Under the pieces are notes generated by a model, which did not search any database, had not been told where the DNA came from, and was given only the letters and a program-made list of their open reading frames with translations. 64,000 nt of DNA from Melitaea cinxia (lineage: Eukaryota; Arthropoda; Insecta; Lepidoptera; Nymphalidae), in NCBI RefSeq assembly GCF_905220565.1, contig NC_059406.1, positions 12,596,001-12,660,000 on the forward strand, in the 5' to 3' direction. A program made the position numbers and the translations under genes. Positions 12,300 to 24,200 of the stretch are shown in pieces; the first letter of the stretch is position 1; each line of letters starts with the position of its first letter.

Positions 12300-15200
12300 G
12301 TATGTTGTTTTTTGTTGGAAAGGAGATATCCCTAGTTTGGTACCATGGTAAGGAAACCACGATCTGATAATGGGATCCCAATGAACACAATTATTACAAT
12401 AAATATTTTTGTTTCTATCATACTAATATAGTATTAGAGATATTTTTAATTATTTGCAAGAACCAAATCAACTAACCGGACTTATTATCGTTGTATGGTC
12501 AATTATTAGTTCCTTAAAAAGATACCAGAGGGCGCTGCTAAATATAAGCTGCAAACAATAGTTTTAAGGGGGTGTGTGGAGACGTGCAGTTTTGGATTTT
12601 CCAAATTTTATAACATCAGTTGTCCATGTTAATGTTGAATATTATAAATTCAATTAAATTTGTTTTAAGTTATATTCTTTAAAATGTAATTAATGCAAAT
12701 ATCAAATTACTGCTACCATTTTGTTATGTATCTACAATTTTACATTATTACGTAAAAGCACAAATATGGTTAATTTCCTAATCATAACATCATATTGGCG
12801 GTTTTTATTATAATGTTAATTTTTAGTAAAAAAAATGTATTCTACGTATAATATTGTGTTATTATTTAATTATGTTATCTTAATTATAGATATTTATTAC
12901 TGTTTGGTACGTTAAATTATCTTTGTTTTGGTAGTAAAGTAAGTAAATTTTTGTGATGTAATAAAAAATAAATCTAACAAAATTCAACTTTCTAATTTAA
13001 ATTAAAACACAACAATTCTTTATTGTGCTGTGTGGCTACGGCACTAAAGAATTTAGCCACCCCCTCTCTTCCCGTGGGTGTCGTAAGAGGCGACTAAGGG
13101 ATAAAAAGGTTCCACAACCACCTTGGAACTTAAGAAGCCGACCGATGGCGGGATAACCATCCAACTGCTGGCTTTGAAATATACAGTCCGAAGACGGGCA
13201 GCAGCGTCTTCGGTGCGACAAAGCCAGCCCTGCGGTCACCAACCCGCCTGCCCAGCGTGGTGACTATGGGCAACACACATGAGTTCACGTTATTTTTGGC
13301 GTAAACTTGTGGAGGCCTATGTCCAGCAGTGGACTTTATAGGCTGTAATGATGTAATGATGATGATGAATTCTTTATTAGTTTTTAATATTTTTTTAGCG
13401 TAGGCGATGAGGTTGTAGACATTATAAAAACACCGTTTAGTGTTTTTTTTTAATCATTCGCAATTCTTCTAAAAGTCATTAATTAGCGGTTGAACTTGGA
13501 AAAACAATTTAATTTCGTCGAGCTCTTAAATGCCTCTTATTTAAATAAATTGGCTGGTTTTTTAACAAATCTAAGTAATCAATTCTTCTATATTGTGGTA
13601 AGCATACAAAGTCAGAAATTAAAAAAGGGTCTACGTCCCAATAATGAAAGGATTCAGTAGATATATGAAATACAAAGCTTAGAGTAAAGACGGACACACA
13701 GACGTAATTACGCTATTTAAGAATACAGTTATCACACTTAAATTTCGAACTATTAAGCATACGCCGTTTATTTAATCAAGGAAAAGGAGCATTAATCTTC
13801 CACGTTATTCTGGCTAATTTGCATTGATACAAGTGTCAATTTTTTTCACGAAACGTCGATTTGTGAACGACATTTTTATTGTATATATTATGAGCGAGGC
13901 AAAGAAGTGAAATTTTAAGTTAGAATCCTGGCCGCGATCTCACTCTTTTTACAAAATATAGTGTCGTTGTCAAAATTTCTGTTTCTTTTGAAAACTTACT
14001 TAAATATATACAAACACTTATAACTGAAAAACCTGAAACATATTATCTCTCTTGTAAAATATACAACTGTAAAAAGTACCCAATTTTATAACATCAGTTG
14101 TCCATAACATAATTATTCATTAAAATAAAAATGTTTAGATGGTCATAGCTTTATAAGTTTTATAAAATAGTTTTTATTTTAAAATAAAAATTCTAAAGTA
14201 AGTCATGTTCGACAGCAGGGGAGACGTAACAGGCGCTGTAAGCTTAACTTAAGAAATATTTAATGAGAGCTACCCCTCGGTCTAGCTGTGTCTAGAACGT
14301 CTGAAACTTTCATAGCCTCTTGCCGACGTCTCTTTGAACGTGCACTTTTATGTTAGAATTTTCATGATTGAAATAAAATTTAAAATTTTAGGATTTTATA
14401 TCTCTCCATTCAGAATTTTTATGTTCTTGTAAGTTGTAAAAGCACGTGGTTGTTTAGAATATTATGTTGCAGCGGCTACAGTATTTATGGTTGTTTTGAG
14501 CAATATTTTTTTAGCATTTGTTACCATTGATATGGAGTTTTTAGTTAATCTTAAATAGATCGTTGGTCCAGCTGTGGACCGATCTACGTATGGAATATAT
14601 ACGTCATACTCAATTTTTCATTGTATTATTAGAGTTACTATTTAATGTTCCAAATGTTTCATAGCAATCGGAGAAGTTGTGTATGGATTTATATTATATA
14701 TAATATGTCACCTTCATCGGCGAACTCCTGCCTTATTTAAAATCTCACAAAGTACAATTTGTCATTTTATTTAATTAACCTTAATTATTATTGCTCTATA
14801 TTATATTATTTAGGGACACTTTCCCTCCAATGTCGACATAAAGAAACTAAGGCACAACAATATTTGAATTTTGACGCATGTTGTCTAACTTCATGTCATT
14901 GTGTAACAGCCGCAGAATCAATATCGTATGTACTAAGCTCTGTAACCACAGGCTATTCGGATTCATACCCCCCAACCCCCTCGGTGGGTTGCTAACAGAT
15001 TTATCAATAGTCTTTAGCGCTAATTACGTTTGCATGTCGCTAATATAACATTGCTCGTAGGTTTGTTTGGTAGATTGATACGTATTATACTGTTAAGTAT
15101 AGTTATAGGTAGGTACGTATAGGTAGTTTTAACATAAACAGTCGTATGTGAAAAACAATTTTGCAGGAGTTGATTTCCTTTTCGTTTTTACATGGATTTC

Positions 15201-18200
15201 AATTCATATTTCAATTAAATGCTGTTTTTCTGTGTTTTTTATTTTTATTTTATCATCGCGGTTTTTTTTAAACATTCTTATTTCAACTCGCCCCGCTTAA
15301 AATTCCAAATACAAAACGATGATTTGTATGGAAAGTTATTGTAAACTATTGTGTGTGTGAAACAGGGATTCCAAAATCTTAATACAACTTTTATTTGTTT
15401 TTATCTGGGCTATTTGGATCAAGATAGATCTATCTGGAACTCAATAGAGATACAAAGGTTAAACATAACACCTTTCAATCTTGTACAGGTATTTTAGTTT
15501 TATCATTGTTTAATATTAAAAAAAATCGTACTATTGCTTTCAACTATTTTTATAGTTGATTTTGTTGATGTTGTTGAATTTAAATGATTTACAGAGAGTA
15601 GAAATAAAACTCTTTATGGTTTTATTTTTTACGTAACTATATCTAATTATGATTGAATTTTTTTATATAAGCAACAGTTTAATACATATTTACAATTCAC
15701 AACTTAAGAACTAAAGATTTACAGATAGTTATGGTACAAATCATGTCCACGTGGAATTGTGCCAAGAATGCTTGCAGCATTTCCCCGTTGAATCGCTATG
15801 TCGATTCTCTGGGCAAAAAATGCACCTATAAAATGCAAAAAATGAAATTAATTAAAATTATAAATAGATATTGCATTAAATACTTCGTTAACCACGCTGC
15901 TCATACTTTATTCGTTTATATAACAGTGTATTGGTGGTACAATTAAGTGAAATTATCCACATACTTACAAATGTTGTGGTTTCAAACGAGAGAAAGGGGT
16001 TGTGATCATACAAACAACGTTCGCGTGACAAGTACTACAGCTTATCTTAAAAGCTTTCCGTGCTTCGTTTTCAATTTCAACCTTCGCTTGCAAGCGATTA
16101 TAATCTAAACTTCAAAATAAATACAAAACTTGCAATAAAGGCTCTTATTTCGTATATTTATAACTAGCTGCCCAGAGAATCGTTGCTCTGTATTGCGTAA
16201 TGTTAAATAATTGTTACATTTTCTGAAGTTTTACAGTTTTTATTTTATTTTATTTATTTATTAGGATTACCAACAGAAATTACAACAATAATAACAAAAG
16301 AATTATTTTACACAATTGATCAAAAGAAGTTTAATTGTATTTCTTTTTAAAGGTAATCACAACATGCAATAATCAAATAGCAAATATGAAATAAAAATAT
16401 ACATAAAAAAAAAACAGCAAAAATTAGATTTAATTATTGAATTAGATCAGATTTAATTATTGAATTAGATTAGATTTAATACTGAATTAGATAAATTGAT
16501 ATAGATTTTTAAAAAGAAATATAATTATTTGACAATTTTATATATAAAAAGCTTCTCAAATACACGTCAATAACTGTATGAAAGTAACAAATTGGAATCA
16601 AAATAATATCAACAACTAAATTACTCTAGTAAACAATTAGCAATGAAGAAACTGATCAATCTAAATCTAAAGACGTGCAAGCCATCAAAAATAATGTCAA
16701 GGCCAGAAATCTTTCTGTTTCAGTTTTCTGCGGGTCTATAAAATTGCTTGATTTTTTATTTTAAAAGAATTTTCCACAAAGCATTAGAAAAGTTAAAGAA
16801 AATCAACTAGAATTTCATTAATAACTGCTAAGTATGAGTACCTACTGACAGTACAATTTAGGTCATTTTCAAGTGATCATATCCAAATTGAAATGTTTGA
16901 ACGAATTTTTTTAAGATAGTTCCACTGAGGATTGGAACAAATTTAATATCTATCAAATTCAGTTTAAAGTATTATGAATTTCTAAAAAAAATTATAACTT
17001 TGTCACCATTTAAAAAACACATTACGAAGAAGATAACTTTCAAATGTGTCGTAGATAGAATCGTAAAAATGTAAACTTGATTAGATTAGTTACATTTGAA
17101 AATTAACTCCTCAAGTTTTAACTAGTGTTGTATAAAAATAAACTGTAGAAAAGTTAGAATAAAAATTTAGTAAACGCTAAATTACATAATGTTTACTGTG
17201 AGGCCGGCCGTGAAATAAAAGATGGTACAGTTTTACAACTATGACTTCGGAACGAGGCTGTAAATTCGTAACTACTATTTATATAACGTAATGTAACGTA
17301 GTAAACATTAAATAATACTAGAAGATTAGAGAAGAATAAAAGAGTATTTTACTCTTAAGTAGATCTAAAAAACGTCCGCGTCTGTATAACAGATAAAAGA
17401 CAATATTTAATTTTGTGTCGAACATTTATTGAAACTAATGGTCGCCCATATATTAGAGGTTGAAAGTGGACCACAATAAAAAAATTTAATAAAAAAAAAA
17501 ACAAAAAACCTTTTTTTTAGTTTTTCAATTTGAGTACAGACTTTGACAATCAACAAAATAGTAATAATATTTGCCTATGAAATACATGGTAGTATGTGTA
17601 TTTTTTTTTACTGATTTAATATATTTTTATGCATAATTAAAAAAACTATTAGTATTTTGCACTATCACTCTACTATTTTAAATTACATGTGTACGAAATT
17701 TCATACTCCTCCATTCGCGCAATTTTTGTAAAAAGGGGTAGATACAAAGCTTTTGCTTCACGTATTAATATATAGATTTGGAAAATGATTTACAAGCGTA
17801 GCATAGCTATACGAGTAAAAGTAACTTCATTATCAAGGCCATTATTATAACTATTTGTTTTAAATAGTTATTGTTTGGACGCATAGTTTAAGAGAACGAG
17901 AAGCTGAAAAGTAACGAGGATTTTGCTGTCGCTGGGCGGAAACGCGGGAAACAATAGTAGTCGATAAACTCGGAGTTTGCATTAAAAAAGTTTGTATACT
18001 CGCCGGGTTGGGCACGGTCATTTTTAAAGCTTTTATTTAACTTGCAAATTGCAATGTATGTATGTTTGTTATGGTGGAAGTTTGCAACTAAATTTTGAAA
18101 GATATTCTTCAACAAATTTAGATGAAATTTCGTACACACGCTTAGTTTGGATGACAATGCATGGTTAGCTATTTAACGTCATTCTAACGTAAGTCTAAAT

Positions 18201-21200
18201 CCAGCATGGCGGCCACCCAATATGGCGGAGTAGTTATTTTTTATGAACTCCTATAATATGGGTATCAATTATCAAATGAAAGGGTTTGCTGCGAAAAACT
18301 TTAAAGATTGTGGACTAGTTATTTTTAAAGCACTTCTGAAATATGGGTATTAAATGAAAAAGCCGAGAGTGATAAGAAAAATAAAATGATGTTACTCTAA
18401 ATCCAATATGGCATACATCTAAAGTTGGCGGACTAAGTTTTTTTTTGTCGTTTTACATTATAAGTATCAAATGAAAAAATTTGCTGAGAATACCAGACTA
18501 AGAAACCAGTCCAGCGATAATTAAAAATATAAATTAACTATAATACGGTAACACAATTATTATATAAGTCTAAAGTAAATTTTAGTTTTAGAGCTAATGC
18601 CTAACAAGACCTGTCAAGACAATGTCATTATGTTAATGTAATGTTGTCTAAAGCCTTGATATCGGATCGCGACAGGGTGCTGACTTAGACTAGTATTTTA
18701 TTTTAATAATATAAAGATAAATAATATAATCTATTAGAACTTTTTATATAATAAAAAAGGCTGTTTATATTGAATTCTAAATTTTATTTAAGTATATTGT
18801 AAAAATATTCGATTTAGTTAGAAGAATTTCATAAAGGTAAAAAATTAAAACACCGACGCCTTGTGGGTTCCATTCCCGCACGGGATGGATAATTGTATTT
18901 GTACATTTCTTTCCAGTTTGGATGTCTTCTCGGTCTCCACACCGTGCCTCGAAGAGCACGTTAAGCCCTCCGTTCAGCTTGTTATGTTTAAAACCTAATA
19001 GCGATCCTTACTCATGGTAAGGAATATATCTGCCCACCCGCAGTGGAGCAGCGTGGTGGATTAAGCTCCAATCCTTATACTATATGGAGAAAGAGACCTA
19101 TGCCCATCAGGGGGATGTTGCAGACTGAATGCATATAAATAAGAATAAATCGCTAAATGTGTTGTCAAAACTTCCATGACTGTATACAAAACTGGCTGAT
19201 TTCTCGCCAATAGCAATTAACCTAAATTGACTTAATAAAGGTTGGAACCACTCCTTCACAAAGTTTCTTTTCTTCATTTCTCCCTCTTTAGAGTTGAATT
19301 TTTGGGGCAGTCTACAAATGACAGAAAGAGATAATATTTTATTATCATGATATATAAAAAGTTATGTATGTATGATAATGTGTAAAAAATGTTAGGATTC
19401 GATTCAAATTTTTGTCCCCCATTTCATCTACATTTATTAAAAAGTGGTTAACATTAATTTTCTTGCTTTTTCTTAACTAATTTAAGCTCGAATATTAAAA
19501 TTCAGTCTGAGAGTCATTTGAACTTATCACATATAACGTTTTAAGAATATGTGCACGGTAATTTTAATGGCGTATATTTTGAACATACAGTATATATATT
19601 TTTAGAATCTGTGACTGAGTAACTCTTGCTTTCTGCTTCAGTAACTGTGGGTTCGTATCCCGCCTTGAGTCGGATTAATACTCGTGTACCTACGTGCTAT
19701 GCGTGCTATATATGTATTATTTATAGGTATATTTATCGAAAAAACGTTTGTAACTATATCAATCGAATGTTACCTATAACAAAAGCATTAAGTTGCTTAT
19801 CATAGGAATAGACGACCGTGTGTATGTGTTAAAGATTTTTATTTATACCAGGATGATTTTTTTTTATTTAAAAATTTACATCCATGCCTTTTGTGAATCA
19901 TGCATCTATTATTGTAATACCAGAGCCGTTTTTTTATTATAACTACAAATCGACAGTCCTGTGACTTCCTAGTAAAACTAGGACGTGGTCCGACACTGTT
20001 TTTTTTTCATTACAAAATACTGTTTGATTGAAAGTATACACATCATTCATTCGTGATTTCTGAACATATTATTTTTTTTTATCTATGTCTATATTTACAC
20101 TTATTTGCTACTTATCATATATGTACACTTATTTCCTACTTACCATATATGTAAACTTATGTTCCACCTACAATATACACTTAGCCTATATTACTGTTAG
20201 TAAGGGATTTTTTTCTTTTTTTTTAATATATTTATTTATTTATAGTTATGATGATGATGATGATGATGATAATGATCTAAGTACGTAATATAGTGAAATG
20301 CAAGTGAATAACAGAACTAAATATTTAAATTACAAATAGATAAATATAAATAATAACTATATATCAATAAATATATTATTATACGAGTTTTGGTCGTTTT
20401 CACTTTCATTTTGTACCTTAATACCGTAACCAGCATAAGGGTAAATACCGTGATTTAAGTGTTGTAATGAAATTTTGCCCTTCGGAGAGATTTTCACTTT
20501 TTCAACTTAAATATATCTCTACTGGAAAGTAAAATCTCCACCAAATATGAATACGTCATGCTAATAACAAATAATTTAAATCTGTTAACACGATTACATA
20601 CATATATTTTAAAATGATATTATTTTTACAGGTATGAAAACGAGAAGAGCGCCCTTGTCGTGTCGGTGGTATCTTGCCAAGGCCTGCCTGGTCGCGAGCC
20701 CGCTGGCCCCGACCCGTATGTCAAGCTACAACTATTGCCTGATAAACAGCATAAAGTAAAGACCAGGTAAGGTCATTATAACACAAAAATGTAAAGCAGA
20801 TTAATTATCCTTTTAAGAAGCAAATGCGCAGTTGCAAGTTTTATGAAAATCTTTTTTTTTTTTTTTTTTATGTCACTAGGTCGGCAAACAAGCGTACGGG
20901 TCACCTGATGGTAAGCGATTACCGTAGCTTATAGACGCCTGCAACACCAGAAGCATCGCAAGCGCGTTGCCGACCCAATCCCCAATCCCCCCAGGAGCTC
21001 TGGTCACCTTACTCACCAACAGGAACACAATACTGCTTGAAAACAGTATTATTTTGCTGTGATCTTCTGTAAGGTCGAGGTACTACCCCAGTCGGGCTGC
21101 TCCATATTTTGAGCAGGAAATTCCTGCTGTGCCCTACCTCAGTTAAATCGTGTCACTATTTCTCCCATATCTAGAAAAAAATATAATAGCTTAATGAACA

Positions 21201-24200
21201 ACGATGTGGATTTTTGTAACAAAGGTACGTCATTATATTATTAACTTATTTAATGTCAAGGAATTAATAATGAGTATTATCAATGAAATTGTACTTTTAA
21301 CCTAGATTACCATATTTAATAGAAAACAAAATACGATCTTAATTGCGAGCAATTTATTTTAGTCTTTGGAGGAATAAAAAGTATTCTTTTTTTAAAAATT
21401 AGCATGGTTATTTTCATTGCTCAAATTATTTAAAAAATGGCATATGATACGAATGTCTTGTTCACGAGTTGTATCTTGAACAAGATAGATACGTAATGTC
21501 GAAATATCGAGCTCCGTAAAACAAAAAAAAAACATGGTAAATATCCCGTTTTATATAATTTTAGGAATGAAAATAAAAATTGCTTGCAAATTTGGAAAAT
21601 ATCCAATTAAAACAAATTTTACTTAGTATGACGATATGTTGGTCTTAGGACATTTTAGGGTTTTATTATCTAAATAAATATTTGGTTTTTAATGTTGTAT
21701 TATAGAGTCGTACGGAAGACCCGCTGCCCGGTGTACGATGAGGACTTCACGTTCTACGGCATCGCTCCTCACCAGCTCGCTGCGATCACCCTACACTTTG
21801 TTGTATTGAGCTTTGACAGGTAATTGATTACTATCACCAGAACTACAGGCATTAGCTAACCTTTACTAACAAAAGTAATAAATATAAGTTTAGGTTGTCT
21901 GTAGTTGGGTTGTTGGGAAGAAATGGCTAAATAGCCATAAGTCCACCCATTGTACTCACAGTCTGTAAGTGTTTTTAAATGTGTTTAATGTTTAAAATGT
22001 AGTTGTGGTGTACAATAGAGTATAAATAAATAAATAAATATAAACATTTTTTAATATCATATCAAAAATCGACCGTTCCAACGGGGATCGAACCTGCATC
22101 TCCGACTGACCGTGTCGGTGCTCTAGCCAATTAAGCTATGGAACGATGTATCCATACATACATACATATAATCACGCCTCTTTCCCGTAGAGGTAGTTAG
22201 AGACCACTTCTTTCCACTTGCTACGATCCTTACATACTTCTTTCGCTTCGTCCACTTTCACTATTCCCTTCGTACATGTTCTTCGGTTAAGGGTACTCTT
22301 GACCTGGCCTTTGACTTGGCCGATGTATCCGCTAAATCGAAATTTTTGATATGATGATTTTATATTCGGTCTAAGCGACCGTGGCATGATATTAAAAAAT
22401 GTTTAGAATTTCCTAATGTGTGGGTAACACAACAAGTTAATGTGCCTTAAATACTGGCCAGATTACACTGACTGTGTTTAAAAACTAGATGAAGCCGCGT
22501 TGGCGCAACGGTTACAGCCATGGATTGTACCTGTTGCACTGGCGGTTGCGGGTTCGATCCCCGCACATGACAAACATTTCGACGGGTGCAAAGTAAAAAA
22601 AGTTAACTACAATTTTGAGTTTTTTTTTATTGCAGTAACTAACTAAAAACTTTATATTTTACAATATGGCAAAATAAAAAATACAAATATCGCCTCATTT
22701 CATGTACTTTTGTCACTTAAAAGAAGACAACTATTGCTGTTTTGTAAAATTACACGTCGTACATGCGTTCAACTACCGCCTGGCCGCTTTTACGCAGTCC
22801 GCGCGAGGGGCGCACGTTCATTCCTATTGTGTCATCAGTCAGATGTCATGTGCTTCGCCGGTTGGCAACAATGTTTGTTTGTTTTTGATTTTTACGTATT
22901 AAGGTTTGTGTGAAAGTGTTATCATAATAATAAACCATTTTAATACAGCACAATAGACATGGCAAGACGTTTTTGGAAATTTTTGGAATTGGAAAAGTCA
23001 TACTTTTTACACTTACTGAAATATATGAAACATCTTTATTAAATCCAGATTTATTAATTCCTATGTAGAAACGACCAAGTGGTAGTTAAAAATTCAGTTG
23101 TCATATTTTTAAGCACAATGTACAGGCAGACAACTGCAATTTCTCGTAAATTAAACATAATTAGAAGAAATGAAATATACAATTGTTTGTCTTTATAAAA
23201 AATATAGCCGTGATGAAAAATTCAACAAATTTGGTTTGAAATTGACAAAATGGGAGCACTTTTTCCTATTTTGCGCTCTCCTGAAAAGTTGCTGTTTTGT
23301 ATATAACTCTTTTTACTTTGCACCCGTCGATTTGCATTGGCCATACAGGTGTTTGCCGTGGTCTAGGTGTTTGTTCAGTCCTTGTGGGTCTCCCCACCGT
23401 GCCTCGGAGAGCACGTTAAGCCGTCGGTCTCGGTTGTTATCATGTACACCTGATAGCGATCGCTACTCATAGTAGGGAATATATCCGCCAACCCGCATTG
23501 GAGCAGCGTGGTGGATTAAGCTCTGATCCTTCTCCTACATGGGGAAAGAGGCCTATGCCTAGTAGTGGGATACAGGCTGAAGCGTTAAAAACTAGTTTGG
23601 TGGTACGAACTAATATGTTAGCGAAGAAATCTGTAAGGTTCTTTTTCTATTTTAACATTTTTTTTAAAACTACTAAAATACAAAAATTTGATGTTTATGT
23701 TGGCACTTTTTTCTTATTATTTCTCACTAGTGTACCTACGTATAAATTAATTTTGTGTTTGTTGTAATTCTAAATTTTTTTATGTCGTCAGATACTCCCG
23801 CGATGAAATTATTGGAGAAGTTGTGGCGCCACTGTCAAACCAGCAGTTGCACAGTGGCGAGGCTACTGCCCTCTGCCGAGAGATTCAGCCTCGAAGTCTA
23901 AAGGTATGACAAGTAATGAGTGTGTGAACTTGAGAAGAGCTATCCCATGCCATACCATGGTTGCTATGGTTTCATCAATTATTATTCGTGTTCCCATAGG
24001 TATCTAGGACTCTTTTGATAGGTGTTTTGATTAGGTTTTTTTCACGTAACTTGGTCTATTGTATGCGTTTATATAACACAAGCTATCACTATTTGAGTTA
24101 TGAAAGTCTCAATGTTTCGGTGACATTGCAGACCCCGTAGTGACGGGGGTTTTAGTCTTCCGTGACTATGGCGTCTGCAACATCGCTGCAATATCTAGAG

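Larger units (their letters stand above)
11310..20631 (+). other. Syt4 9.3-kb intron, repeat-rich
   Basis: The largest Syt4 intron found here. It contains a long TA microsatellite, an RTE LINE tail, a 1.6-kb Helitron-like element, a SINE fragment and a GAT microsatellite, annotated separately. The rest (for example 11310-12230, 14110-16160, 17780-18840, 19150-20235) is AT-rich with no supported gene. Confidence 0.75.

Noticed and set aside
19640..19665. GTGGGTTCGTATCCCGCC, a box-B-like phrase
   Set aside because: No box A or cloverleaf around it; at most a trace of a SINE.
22172..22387. Minus-strand open frame (VKSTLNRRTCTKG...)
   Set aside because: Part of the repeat inside the inverted-repeat element; the sequence is a common Lepidopteran repeat phrase.
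22702..22913. Two overlapping plus-strand frames of about 66 codons inside the 750-bp element
   Set aside because: Too short and overlapping; no transposase features. The element is treated as noncoding.
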